NCBI GenBank assembly: GCA_965178125.1
Contig: OZ237746.1
Coordinates: 248,001-312,000, forward strand
Reading direction: 5' to 3'
Length of the DNA stretch: 64,000 bases
Source: Bilabrum cf. latius
Taxonomy: Eukaryota; Bigyra: Bicosoecida; Bigyra; Bicosoecida
Part shown: piece by piece, positions 12,342 through 25,678 of the stretch
Layout of the letters: the number at the start of each line of letters is the position of its first letter
Numbering within the stretch: position 1 is the first letter of the stretch
Notes under the pieces: model-generated
Databases searched by the model: none
What the model saw: only the letters and a program-made list of their open reading frames with translations
Told to the model about the DNA's origin: nothing
Program-made: the position numbers and the translations under genes

Positions 12342-15300
12342 ACAGAAGAATCTGATGACTTTAAATGCCTGACAATCTACGTGAGACCCTTCTTGGACTC
12401 ACAAATTTCACGTGTTGCCTTCGCATGGCCGCTTGCCAGGAGAGTTAGAGCTTGCAAAGATGCGTCGACAATGTCTTTTTTGCTAGAAGCTAGTTGCTTG
12501 AGCAGAGAAAGAACTGCACCTGCACCAATGACTGCAATTTTAAAAGTTGCACCAGCCTCAGCAAGAAGGCCTAACGACTGGATCAGCGGGCAAAGTGACC
12601 CAGCTGTTAAGTTGGTCTTGAGCACATTGACAACACAACGAAGCTGACTTGGCCTTGCAAGAGCCTTCTTTGCCTCCATGGAGCCCGCAGCAAAGTCAGC
12701 AATGAAACGACTGAATGCCATTGCGTTGGCGGTGTTGTCGGATAGCAATGCGGTCACAGCAACTGGCAAGGCAGCGGCATCAAGCAGAGCTGCTTGCACT
12801 TCTACAGGGCCACCTGCCAGGCTTGACAGAACCTCGATGGCTGATTGTGCTACAGGTCTACTAGCCCCAGTCTTCAGTATCTGCAGTAAGGAGGTCACAG
12901 CACCATACTTTACAAGCTTACGCTAGGTACTGGCATTAGACCGACAAAGCGGGACAAGTGCTCGTGCAGCGTGCAGCGCTTCAGGTGCAGGATCGCTCGC
13001 AAGAATCGCTACGATCGACTCCATTGCTTTGGACGATTTAAGTAGTTGCTCGCGAACATGAATCGAATGAACAGCTAGTACGCAAAGTGCTATAGTCGCA
13101 TGCCTTATGGTATCAAGCTGCTGATATTCGAAAAGACGGAGCAGAGGTGGCACCACGCCGGCGTCTACAATTACTTTGCAAGTCTCTTCCGTTGCGGAAG
13201 CAGCAGCCAACGCTGCAACAGTATGGCACGCGTCTTCTACCGCTTTGGCGAAAATTTCTGCAGCTGATGGCTCGCTGGCTTCAGCCCGCCGACTCTTCTT
13301 GTACTCGTAGGCCGTCTGATCGGATTGCAGCACTCTGACCATCGCCGGCAGAACACCCCCCTGAATCAACTTGACGTGAACATCGTTGCAATGTGTTTTG
13401 GCCAGATTCAATACTACCTAGTGCGCAAGGCCAACAGATTCAGGCACAACAGGCTTAACCACTGATAGCAAGATTGGAAGTGCTCCAGCCTCTATGACTG
13501 CCTTTGAGATCGGCACCACTTCTGTGTTGCACGTCAGGTGGCAAAAGCATCGCATGAGAGGGTCAATTTCGAATGAGTACGCTCGATCAAGATGTTGACA
13601 AACCCGAAGAAGCTACTTCATTCCGTCCGCATCCACGAATTGTTGCTTCACATCATCTCTGCCGTCAAGCAGACATTCAAGGATCTCGTAACCGGTGGAT
13701 ATTGGCTCCAGGTACCAAAGGATTGGCACCTCTTTCGCGCGGACATTGATTGCACCAGCATCGATGATGGCCTGGATGATACTTGGGTCTCTTCCCGTTG
13801 CGAATGATTCCAAGCAAGCCAGGCATTCTCCCATTTCGCAGCGGTCTAAGGAGCCCATGCGCAGCATCTCCATCAGTCCATCGAGCATTCCGGCATCTAT
13901 AGCAGCCCGCTAAACGTGCACACAGCCCTCACATATGTAGCAAATGACATTGGTTGCAGTAATGCGACAGTAACCGCTGGATGGGTCCAATGCTGCCACG
14001 AGAATAGGCAAAGCGCCGGCTCTGACAACTGCCATCTTCATTTCATTTCGTCCTTTTACCACTTTCCCAAGGCACTCACCAGCTTCGAATCCTGCCTATA
14101 ACGCCCAACAGGTATCGGATACTTCGTTTTTGTATCCAACTATTGCCACTAGCGCCTCAATTGCGTCTTGGTTGGCAGACAACCCTGTATCGTAGTGGTA
14201 CCAGGCGTTCTAGACAAGGAACTTGGCATGCAAGTAGCCTCGGATAGGCACGCTTCTTCCTGAAATATATATACCACCAGCCTCTACTACTCCTTGATTT
14301 ACCTGTGGACTGCTGCTGTCTACGATGGCATCAAGACAATCCTCTAGCTCCTCGCGTTCATCATGGTCTTGTTGGACTCGGTTTATCAGGTTAACGAGAG
14401 TCGCGATTGCACCAGCCTGTGCTGCAGCCTCCTTGGCAAGTATTCTCACCTATTTATCGGCACTTGTGGCAAGCACATCTGAACAAACGTTTTGAAGCAG
14501 TCGCACTGCAGTAGATCGGCAGCGGTGGCTATTAGATGCAATGATTTCAACTAGCATTGGCATTACATCGGCATTGACTACAGCACTCGTTGCATCTTCG
14601 CAATTCTCGGTTAGTTCCAACAGATATTCGACAGCCTCCTACTTAATTGCCTCATGTTCCGATACTTCGTAAGGCGGCGTAAATATTATAGCCAGAATGG
14701 CCTCAATCACGCCTGCCTAGACTGCTATATCGAGCACGTCAGCACAGGCATCCACAGCTCTGAAAGCTACAAAAGCGAGAAGCCGCGTTTCGAGATTCAA
14801 AGATAGCATCATAGGAATCACACTCAAAATTCCATCGTCAACCATTGCATCATGAAAACCGTCGCCCGCAAGCGCTAGGAACCGAAAGAATCGAGCTACG
14901 GCAAGTTCCGCCCAGGTCGGTACCCCTCCTGTCCCGAGCGCACCCACCAGCTTGGGAATCGCTCGAGCAGCCATTAGCGTATCAACTTGCTTGTTCTTTG
15001 AAAGGGGTAGCAACGTAGCCAACGCATCGGCACAGCATAAAAGTCGTGCTCCATCGCATCCATCGAACTCTTCAATTAAGGATGGAACAATCTCACTTAT
15101 TACCTTCTAGACGGCGCCAGGTACCTTCCCAACGTTCTTGATAGCGCTCAGAACGGCTCGAAGCAAGCCAATTGGCTTCTTCTCTTGAATACACTGCTAG
15201 CAAATATCAATAAGCTGCAGTAATATGTTCGACTCCTCGACAGAGAGATGGGCCCCACTGCTAAACGGACGGTGCATGGCGCCAAGGAGCATTGCCGCTG

Positions 15301-17488
15301 CCTTGCGCATGGGTAAGGAATCGAGTTGTAGCATGTGAATCAGGCTCTTCAGCACTTCAGGTCCGTCCGCGGTATCATGTACCTCGTACAGAGAGCCGTG
15401 AATGGTAGTGAGGGCGCTTGCAGCATCGATGCATGCTGCAGCACTCGAACTGGACTGCGCAATCATCAGTTGCAAAGGCTGCACAGCCTCTGCGAGCTAG
15501 CAAACATGCTCAGGGCGCATGTTTTGCAAATCACTCGTAGTGACATCGAGTGATGATAGCGCCCGAATCGCTGACTACGCTGCTGAGCCCCGCATTCCTG
15601 TGACGATGCGCAAGAGTGCGCAAATATACCCGGCGTCAGCGACAAGCCTACGACGGGCGTTGGACGTGCTGGCTGCAAGGCTGGCCAACGTGTCGGCTGC
15701 CACACATACCAACTGAGAGGATGTCTACGGACACATTAGCTTCGCCAGCGACGTCGCCAAGTCTTCATTATCCACTGCGGCTTTGGCCTCGGATCCACCG
15801 CATGCTATCGCTCGAAGAGCCTCTGCAGCGTGTAGGATTTCAAGCTAGTTCAGCGATTCAAGCATGCCCGATAGCAAAGGAATCACCCCGGACTCCTCCA
15901 CCTCACTTATCTCGTGCATTGATAGAGAGGCGATTGCCAAAGCTGCGACGCATGCATTTGAGCTTACATCGGATGCAAGTAGTCGTGCTACCGCTGGCAG
16001 GCTTCCAGCTGCAATCAAGAGTCTTGAAGCTTGGCGGCTGACTGTACTGCACAACTGCACAATGAAGCAACCAATACGCGGTGGCATTGATGGATGCAGA
16101 CCCTGCAGGGACATCTAAATAATGCCGGCCATAGCGCCCCGGGAAGATAGTAGAGAGTCCACAAGCTGCCCCGCTTGGTCCTCAACCAAGGCACGAACGG
16201 CTGGAGCAGCGCTCTCTAGGTTCAGGATCCCGAGCCCGGTGTATATGCAATACAGTAGACTAGTCCATCCCGCGAAGTTGGGCGCAGAAGCAAGTGCGAG
16301 CAAGTCCGCCTTGGCTGCATCTATCGCGCTGCTCTCCGGACACGGCCCGCACAGCAGCGGCAGCAGGCGACGTGCATCTTGATCGATGGCAGGATCCCCC
16401 GAGGTGGGGAAGCGCCTGGGAGCGTAGGTCAGATACTCATCAATGGCGAGCATGAGGTCATCGGTACCTGCTGCCTCGGTCACCGTTGCCACTAGCTTGG
16501 CCAGCAGCGGCGGTTGCCTGTGCTAGCCAGCTCTGGCTGCGGTTGCCGAGGCAGCGTCGGTGCCTGTTCTTTTCGCCTCGGACCTCGTCGCAGCCTTGTT
16601 GAACACTCGTGAGAGGCTGGTCAGAGCGTCGAGGCATGTACCCTTGAACTGAGGGTCAATGTTCGCATTCTTGGCCGATGGGCTAGTCTGCTCCTTGCCA
16701 AGTGCGGCATCAGAGTGTGCAACTGCAGAGGACGAGGACGATGACGATGAGGGCGGAGGTCCTGCTGCCAGATGGCCTGCCGCAACTCTCGCAGCGTCAT
16801 TCTGCCGCGAAAGCACGACAGGCAGAAGCACCACCCTCCCCCCATTGCCCTCGTCACACCCCTCCGTGCTCCACGCCAGGTTGTCCATCGTGACCCAGTC
16901 CAGCGGGATGTCGAGCGAGAGAAGCAGCTGCATGATCTCCGCGATGTCGCGGGCAAGGAAGAGCTGCTCTACGTCAGGCATTGGCCTCTCCGTGCGTGCC
17001 ACCTCCGTGATCTTCTGCAGCATGGTGCACTCCACGCGCTGCAGCAGCACCACCTTGCCGAACGTACTCCTGGCAGCGTCGGGCTTCGCTCCAGCCAAAG
17101 GTGCAAGACCGCCTACAGACGATGAGATCCGGCTAGCGTCATCCTGAATAAGCCTCTGGATCCATTCGGGAACCTCCATCACCTTCTTGAACAGGATCCG
17201 ATTGACATGCGGATGACCAGGCAACTGCTGCAAGCTGTCCAAGGCTGAGGCCTGAGGATCAGATTTAGAGGCCCCCGCAACTGCGCTCGGACTAAAGGAC
17301 CCATAGACAGTACAGTCACATATGCCAGCGTTTGCGTCTACACTTGACACGCTGGAAGCTTGCTTCTTGTCGGCTTGGACATTGATGAGCACCACGCCGG
17401 GTATCTTGGCCAGCGCTCGAATATCCGAGGGAGGCACGTTTGCCCCAGTAAGTAAAGCTTCAAACCCTTCTGCTTCTTTGCCAGCCAT
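11657..17488 (-). CDS. kinase-like/armadillo-repeat protein, paralog 1
   Basis: One uninterrupted frame of about 1,943 aa with UAG read as Gln (at least ten in-frame UAGs, e.g. 16523-16525, 12923-12925, 12377-12379); it ends at UGA. Start ATG 17488 follows a likely leader intron. The first ~330 residues align with the N-termini of the two downstream paralogs and look like a degenerate kinase: HPHVNRILF, RVECTMLQKI, ARDIAEIMQLLL, then a loop region and VVLLPV where HRD and DFG would be expected, both absent. A conserved junction block contains PRRFPTSGDPAIDQDARR. The rest is tandem ~42-residue armadillo-type repeats with cores such as EAGAVPELVRLL. The role is probably protein binding; no partner can be named. 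Confidence 0.8.
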
Positions 17489-17593
17489 CTCGATTGACTT
17501 TCTCTGTAAGGGGTGAGCGAATGTAAAACTTCTCGGTGTTGCTCGGTGGGCGATGCAGTCTTTTTCTGGCAAGCTTCAAGGGAACTGGCCAGT

Positions 17594-17661
17594 CTGCAAC
17601 AACAAACATAGTGTTAACAATGTGCTTAACAGTATGAATTCGATGAACAGGTCGAACTTAC
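17594..17661 (-). other. probable 5'-leader intron of paralog 1
   Basis: On the minus strand a GTAAGT donor (17661) and a TTGTTGTTGCAG acceptor (17594) bound 68 bp. The spliced leader has an in-frame UGA before the coding region, so this is a UTR intron and translation starts at ATG 17488. The 17489-18232 interval otherwise holds the promoter and no other gene I can see. Confidence 0.6.
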
Positions 17662-18232
17662 CGACTATTGCGAAGGAATGGCTGCGATTGTCTCGATGCT
17701 GCAATTTGTATTTGTAGCGTTGGGATTGATCGCAAATCGGACTGCCAGTGCCACATCGTCGATGATGCGGTCGCTTTCTTGAGCTTGATTGTTTAAGAAA
17801 CATGCTCCAGCATGGGTTTTGACATGATGTGTTGTGCATGTACCGCTGCCTGACAGAATCGATACCTGGAGGTGTTCTTGCGCATTTCAAACAATCGGTT
17901 TCGTGGATGCAGTTGCCGCACACGCGTTGGCTCTGCATTTGGCTAGAAATAGACAGTGACAGTCCGATGCAAGTTTATATGTGCAGTATTTGGGGCTTGA
18001 ATACTGCACCAAACTGCCTACTGGCAGCTGCAGAGCACTCTGAGGTATGTGAACCAGGTTGCAACTTTGGGAAATGAATGTCAAGACTCAATTTATTTTC
18101 CAATTCAATATCATGTACAAGTCCTCAATTTATTCAATACTCCTACTCGACAATACATGCTGCAATGGCCAAGAAGGCCACAGTCCTGCCCGGTTCAAGC
18201 CCAACCCTGACACGATCACCGAACCTCTCCCC

Positions 18233-18938
18233 GGCTTGCACCGGCACTCAGCCACTCCCACCGCCAGCCGCACCCCAAGCGCTCCTCACTGGCACAATCC
18301 CTAGGCGGACCAGAAGGTCACTGATGCCCTGGCTGGTCCCAGCCTTAGTGACTGCCGTCTGTAGCCCAGCGGACCCCCGGGCCACGCAGCGCAGGATAGT
18401 CTCCACGGCCTTCCGCGCTTTGACAGGCGTGCGCTCTCCCATGTACACCTGCACCAGCCTCGCAAGCACGCCGTCCGTCGATGCGATCGCTTGCTTGACC
18501 GCGCATGGACCGGACACAAATTTCGACAGTGCGCTGATCGCTGCACTCGCCTGAGGAGCGGGCCCAGGTGAAAGTAGCTTGCTCGCAATGGCAGGCATGG
18601 TCCCTGCCTGCAGTACAGCAGCAGCGATCTCGGGAGAGCCCCCGGCCAGCCAAGCGAGAGTAGCAGCAGCCGTGTCCCAGGTGGAGCCAGAGCTGCGCCC
18701 CAGCAGCCGCACCAGCTCGGGCACAGCACCCGCCTCAAGCATGGCTCGCTTGACCGGCATGGCCCCGCATGCCATGGTCTCGAGGAACTCGACCGTGATG
18801 ACCACGATGACGGGGTCCTAGGACTGCAGCAGGAGCAGCATGGCCGGGATAGTCCCTGCTTTCGCCAGCGACTGGCGGACGTCGTCACCACCGCTGGAGA
18901 GTCTGCCCAGGCATGCAGCGGCTTGCTTGGCGATTACA
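18233..18938. repeat. 700-bp near-identical block, copy 2
   Basis: Partner of 11640-12341, at the 3' end of the second armadillo gene. One of the few differences is CAG (copy 1, 12227-12229) versus UAG (copy 2, 18818-18820) on the coding strand. Confidence 0.85.
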
Positions 18939-21900
18939 GCAGATTTCGCTGCAAGTAGAAGCTTGATCTGTGCAATGCAATCTGCGCAGTCTATGATAGA
19001 ATGCTTCACCTCCCTTGGGCCGCTTGACAAGGCAATCAGCGCGTTCAAGGCACCATTCACGACCCCATTGTCGTCTGCGGAGAGCGCAGTCGCAAGGGAC
19101 TGAAGCGCACCTGCACTCACAATGGCCTTCTGCATGTCGGTTCCAGCCTCTGCTATGGCAGTAAGTATGCCTAGGACGACCCGTTGAGGCTCAGCTGCTG
19201 CTGTCGCTTCGCACGCTAGCAGCGGTGTCAGGCACTCGAGCACAGCTGACGAGCCCATGGCGCGCTTGACCTGCAATGAGCCGAGGGACAGTCGGGCAAG
19301 CAGTCGGATAACCGCATTCGAAGATCCATGTTCCTGTTGTTGCAGCACCCTTGTCACAATAGAGAGGGTGCCAGACTGGACTAGTGCCACTTGCAAGTCC
19401 TCTGTTCCAGAGGCGAGGTTCGCCAGTACCTCAATCGCGATGCTTGACGTGCCAGCGGCCCAGCCAGGGTTAAGCAGCCTCAGCATTGCCGGTATTACCT
19501 TGTGTTCGAACAAGACCTTCTACGATTTCTCCCCCGCCCGGCTCATGCTACACAGCACAGATAGTGCTGCTCGAACCTGCTCATCACGACCACGTTCAAG
19601 CAATCTCATGATGCGGGGAAGTGCTACCTTCGATTCCAGGACAAGTGCTTGGGCCGAGTATGAATCCCGCGCAACGAAGCAAAGCGCAGTGGCTGTTTCC
19701 TGGTCATCATCGGGCGACTGTTCATTGCTACTCATGAGGTCGATCATGGCCTGCACTGCTCCTGCTTTCACTAGAGCCCCGCTGGATGCCTATGATGATT
19801 GCACCAACAACTGTAGGGTCGCGATGCACAGCCCCTTGGCCTGCATCAGGGATGATTCTTCAATGAATGAGTCGTCTTCATCGTCAGATACTACCTAGAG
19901 CAAGTCGAGTACATCGCACACTTCGGAATCTGTTTCGGCAAGCGCCGGCATCCTCGTGCGGAGAATAGACACAAGAGGCAGAAGCAGGCCGTTGGAAATG
20001 ATTGCTTCTACTATTCTGTCGCGCCTATCGACCCTTCCACAGAGCATAGCTGTGAGGCAGTCGACTGCTGCAAGCAGAACGTCGTCATTCGTGGACTCCA
20101 GACATACCCTGATCGCACTTGTGGCAGGTACTCGAAGCAGTGCCTCGATTCCATCCTGCGAGTGCTGGGCAACGTGTCGAAGACAGGCAAGCAGCTCGAT
20201 CCGTGCATCTGTTTCAGCCCTTTCATGCCATCTGGCATCGCTGGAAACTCGCAGGCAGGCGCAGATTGACTCCAAGGCGCCCTTTTTAGCACACTACTGT
20301 CTCGCCCTTGTAGACGAGCTGGCTAGAAGCTGCAGAGCTTGGGCCGCACTGTCCAGGTGTGACCTGATGTCAGTCTGTAGCAGCTGCAGTAACCTTGGAA
20401 TTGCGTTTGACTCCGAAATGTGGGCAGCATATCCCTCCCTTGGATTCTGCATGAGAGCACACAGAGCAAGGAGTGTTTGCCCGACCAGTTCGCTGTTGCC
20501 GTCATCCAAGGAAGCGACTAGGATAGGAAGAACGCCAGCATCAGCCACCCGAGCTCTCTCAGTAGCGTTGATTTCGATTATTGATAGCAGCGCTCTTGTT
20601 GCCCCAACCTTGGCGGGTGGGTACCCTTTCTTCAGTATCTGGTACAGCACTGGCACTGCACCAGCGTCAGCAACGGCCTGCGCATGTTCTTGCGAGTCGG
20701 TTGCAAGCGACACGACTGCCTACAATGCGCCAGAAGAGGTCGTCAATTCTGCTTGAGCTGATAATTTCCCAATGATTGCCGGCAAGGCACCTGCAGCCAC
20801 AACGGCCAGTCTGCATGCGCTGCAACGCGACGCCTCTTCCCCCAGCATGACCTCAACTCCGGAAGCAACAGGCTTGTTGGGTGAAGTAAGCAGGAGCAAA
20901 GCCGCCGCAGTAACTTCCCTGTGAATGGAGGCATTTGCACGCGCGGAAAAGATCTGCAACACTCTAAGCATGAGTTGCGTGCCTTGTGCAATGCATTTCT
21001 CGCTGTAGACGGTCTGCAGCAGCTACGTCGCACCAATCCGTAGCAATGCATCACCGTGAGCGACCTCCTACGCGAAAACACGGTTCAAGACGCGCTGTGC
21101 CTTTGTCTAGGTGAGATTTGGTCCCGCTACAGCAGCTTCAAAGAGACGAGCAAGCACTTTCGTGTTGACAAAGGCTCTGTGGACCTCGTCTGCATTTGTC
21201 AAGATGGCTCCTGCCGCTAGGCATCCCTCCGCCGAACAATCATCTCTCGCGATCAAGACCGCTAATCCTTTTAAAGCAGTACTGTTTGCAATAGCTCTCC
21301 ATTGGGATCCAGGGCATGATGCTAGAGTATGAAATGCAGCTGCGGCAGCGCGTGCTCTGTCCCTGCTTGGTGATTGCAGCTGCTCAGCAAGTCCAGGGAT
21401 GCCGCGGGCATCAACCACAGCTTGCTTCCGCTGCGCGTTCCCGAATGCAAGGCGGCGTATTGTTGATGCAATCATGGCCTGACAATGTGGTTTGGTACAT
21501 AACATGGTGCGTGTCATCACTTCCGGCTTGAATCCGATGTGGTGTACAAGCGCCGGAATCATTCCCTCTTTAGCAAATAGATGCGCTTGGTTCTTGCACG
21601 TGCGTAGAAGCCAATAGGCTGCATAGATGGCTGCTTCAGAGCGCTCCTACTCACCGGACCGCAGCATCTGCACGATTGGCATGGTAATACCAGCTTGCAG
21701 TGCGTCTTTGCCAGTCTCAGCGCTTGTGCGAAGAATGTATCCCAGGGCGAATCCTGCATTGACGGCCACGCAGTCTTGCTTGCCCAGCATTGACCGTTTG
21801 AGCTTCAATATCACGCCATACTCGACCAAGTTCTCTGTGAGTTGTGCATCTTTGGCACGGCTCACATTGAAAACTGTTTGCGTCGCTATTCGAGACTTCT

Positions 21901-24900
21901 GATCTGATTCTGAGTCCATCATGGAGGCAATGGATTGAATCAACTGCGAGGCTAGCAGCTCCTGCAACACATCAGTGCCCGCACAAGACAGCTGTTCGAT
22001 GCACTGCATGGATGCGATCTAGCAGGGTTCTTCGTCAGATTTCACCATGGCTTTTAATGAACGAAGCGCGTCTGACCTGGCAACCAACAGCTGTGCGCTC
22101 GATGGCCTACTGGCTACATGTGTTAGTGCTTGCGCTGCAATTATCCGACAGCCCAACGAATCCGGTTCAAGCATGCGTACTAGTCCAGGCAACGCTTTCG
22201 CATGGTCAATGGCCTCCACGCTGCTGCTCGCAGCCCTGGCAAAGGCTGCAAGAAACCGCGCCGCTGCATTTATGTTGACTTCATCATCGGAGTCCAGCAG
22301 CTTGACCATGGCCGACAGAACCCCTAATTGCTGCAGCATACGCCGAGTATCCGCGCCGCTATTGGCCAGATTCAGAAGTGCGGCATGTACATGACTCGCC
22401 GTAGCCTCAGAAGGTGGGTCCAAGGCAAGAAGCAAGCTCGGGATAGCCCGTCTCAATGCATCTGCGGCTGCGTGCATCGGTTCTGGCTTGCTCGTGGTGT
22501 ACACGCTGATACAGCGAGCAGCGATGTTGGCTATGTCATCTACCTCATGTCCTAGAAGCTCTGCACAGTTCTATAGTCCATACGCGTCGGCAAATGCGAG
22601 CTTGGCACCATCACTTGCACACATAAGGCGATGCGTCAGCTCAAGCAAAGGCAAGTGTTCGTCATCGCAGTCATCAGACTCTTGAAACCAAGCCTATAGT
22701 TTTGAAACTAAATCAGTAGCAGTGAGAACCGATGTGATTGGCAGGGGCAGAGCTTGTACCATGTAATCGAGGCAGCTTGCCGCCGTGCTTGCTGTCTCTA
22801 GGTCTGAATCGCTTTTCGCAGAGTCTACAAGGCGGAGCAGCTTTGCCAAAGCTCCTGCATTCATGGCAGCAGTTGTTCTGGGTGGCGACTGGTCACAAAG
22901 AAGACCAAGAAAATGCGCAGCACATAATGGTGGCAACCCGCTGGTATGGTCCCAGTCCAAATCTTTTGATATGTCCGGCGCTAGGGCAGCCACGATGAAG
23001 GGCAGCGTACCAGCCTCCACGATTGATTGCTTCAAGTCGTCCCGACCTTCGGCAGCAAGGTTTTCTAGGCATTCGAAGACAGAGTCACAGGAACCTACTT
23101 GACTATCGATTGATAACATCTGCACCATTGCTTGAATTGCGCCAGCCTCGAGAACAGCATCGATGATGTCGATCGGGCCTTCTTGCAGGGACTGAATGAT
23201 TCCCACCACTGACCATCTAGCTGTGATGCTTGAAGAATGCATCACTGGTAGAATGCCTAGTATTCCCTAGCCTATCATCTACTTGTGCAACTTGCGATCA
23301 CAAAAAGTAAGGGAGCAAAGGGCTGCGGCAACCTATTCCTCCACTTGAACTGGAGCTCCTCCAGACCCCAGTAGGCGAACGAGGTGGGGGATGACGCACG
23401 CGTCACAGAGTATAGATCCGAAGATCTTCGCAGAACGATAGCCCGTTGCAAGTCCAGATACCAACCCAGCCGCATGCATCGCCAGCTCACTATCATCGCC
23501 TTGGAGAATTGCGACTATAACTGCAATAATTCCAGTCTTAGCCAGATCGTGTGGGTTCTTGTCGCAATGAGCCACATTTGTGATTGTGCGTAGTGCTGCT
23601 ACAAGAACGGATCTGTCCCTTTTATCCATTACACAGCGTGTGCATAGAATACTGAGCATTGGTAGCGCACCCGCATCAACGATTGCAACTTGGGCTGTCC
23701 AGCTGCAAGCTGAGATGCTCGCTAGACACTGCGATGCAGAGTATCGTGCCTCAAGATCAGTCGAATCAAGCATTCGAGCTAGAGCGCTGAGTGCCGTTTT
23801 GGAGGCAATTCTTTCCGCCATCGATGTAGATTGACCTGCAAAAGTAGCGAGCGCGTCGGCTGCAGCACAGCTCGATGCGTCGATTGACAGCGATACTCGG
23901 TGCATCAAGGACTCTACTGCCTCAGCATCGCGAAGCCCCCGACGGACTAGATCGTTTCCTTTGGCAAAACATTCAATGGCACCGGATGCAGCTTTTGCTA
24001 CGGGTATGTCCGAGTGCTTGACTGCCTGAACGAGGTGCTCAAGGCAGCCCGACTCCAGAAGGCGGTCCAGCCGATGCTCAGCCTCGCCTCGACCCAGTCC
24101 AGAGAGGATCTCCGCCGCCGCAATCAAAAGCCTGCTAGATACGCACGTTAATAGGCATACAATACTTTGAACAGCGCCAGCTTCGACAATGGTATTCCTG
24201 GCTTCCTCGCCGCAGCATGCGATCGCTCGAAGAGCAACTGCGGCGTGCAGCGCTTCCGCCTCATCCATGGATGACAGCATGCGCACTAGGATTGGAATAG
24301 AGCTAGACTGGACAATAGATAAGGTCGGCCCCTTTGCTAGCCATCCTAGCGCTTGTGCGGTCGCCTGTCTGGTGCTACTGCTGTCCGTCTGCAGCAAATC
24401 AACCAAGATTGGCACAACCCCCGCATCGATCAGCAGTTCTTGAGGGCACACACTGGTTTTGCTGCCGCAAAGCTAGACTGCAAAAGCACCAACGCACGGC
24501 GGAACTGGCGGACCCGTTCCCTTTAGGATCGCAATGATTTGGTTCTTCACTGCTTTATTGGAGACATTGAGCTGTCCAGCCACAATGACGCTCTGCTCCT
24601 GAAGAAGACCGAGCAAACCAGTGGCGTCTTGGTGCATGTCCAAGATACCGAGGCCCCGGATAATGCACCACATCATCTGGACTACACTCAGGCTAGAACT
24701 GGTCCGATGAATTTCTTCAAATGCTTTTCGCGCTGCATCGATCGCGCTGCTCTCGGGACACGGCCCGCACAGCAGCGGCAGCAGCCGACGTGCATCTTGA
24801 TCGATGGCAGGATCACCAGAGGTGGGAAATCGCCGGGGCAAATGAAGAAGGTACAGCTGTAGAGCATCTAATACCTCGATTCCAGATGTTGCGTCTGCTA

Positions 24901-25678
24901 GTGCTGATTGAAATGCAGCAAGCGCAGGAGAATGAGCTGCCTCGACGGATAGGGCACTCAAGGCATCAGTTCCAGTAGCAGAAGAGGCAGGAGCACCTGG
25001 TCCTGGTAAGCTAGCCAACTATAGTAGTAGCTGTACACAACCGCCGAAGAACTTGGACCGGAGCAGCTTCGATGCAGCCATCCCATGGCGCCTCTCCTGC
25101 GCTGGCTTGTCCTTGTCCCTGCTGCTGCTTCCCGACGATCCACCGGCCGACGCTGCGGCTGGACCATCGGAGCATTCTCCCTCAGCACCGCTGACAAATA
25201 TGTTGCGTGATGTGGCAAATACTGGAAGCAGCACCACCCTCCCCCCATCGCCCTCGTCACACCCCTCCGTGCTCCACGCCAGGTTGTCCATCGTGAGAGC
25301 ATCTGCGTCGATGTCGTGCTGTAGCAGGAGCTGCATGATCTCAGCAATATCGCGTGCTAGCAGCATACGCCCTAGGCGTGATAGCAAATTGCTCTTGTTG
25401 TCCAACTCAGTCATGCGTTGCAGCACCGTGCAACGGATAGGTTCCTTGAGGATCGCTAGCCTGGCCTGTGCACGGCTGGATGGCGCCCGGCCTGCTGCCC
25501 CGGACTCAGAGGAACCATTGCTCGGATCAGATGTACGCTACACGCTAATTTCAGGGATGAACCCATGAAAACAGTCGGGAATGTCAAAAATTCCTTCAAA
25601 ATGGACCTGTGCAATGTTAGGATGGTAGGTCAATCGGCGTAGGAGAGTAGTCAGCTGGGCATGCCCAGTCGGGTTCAT
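18248..25678 (-). CDS. kinase-like/armadillo-repeat protein, paralog 2
   Basis: A single frame of about 2,476 aa once UAG is read as Gln; at least twelve UAGs lie in phase (e.g. 25019, 24473, 23333, 22694, 22019, 21107, 19895, 18818) and the stop is UGA. Start ATG 25678 begins a segment matching paralog 1 (HPNIAQVHF, PIRCTVLQRM, ARDIAEIMQLLL, DNLAWSTEG), again lacking recognisable HRD and DFG motifs. The frame is open a little further upstream, so the start is tentative. The PRRFPTSGDPAIDQDARR junction block is shared. About 35 or more armadillo-type repeats follow, most with a VDAGA(L/I)P core. It is the longest gene of the array. The 3' 700 bp are nearly identical to paralog 1. Confidence 0.8.
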
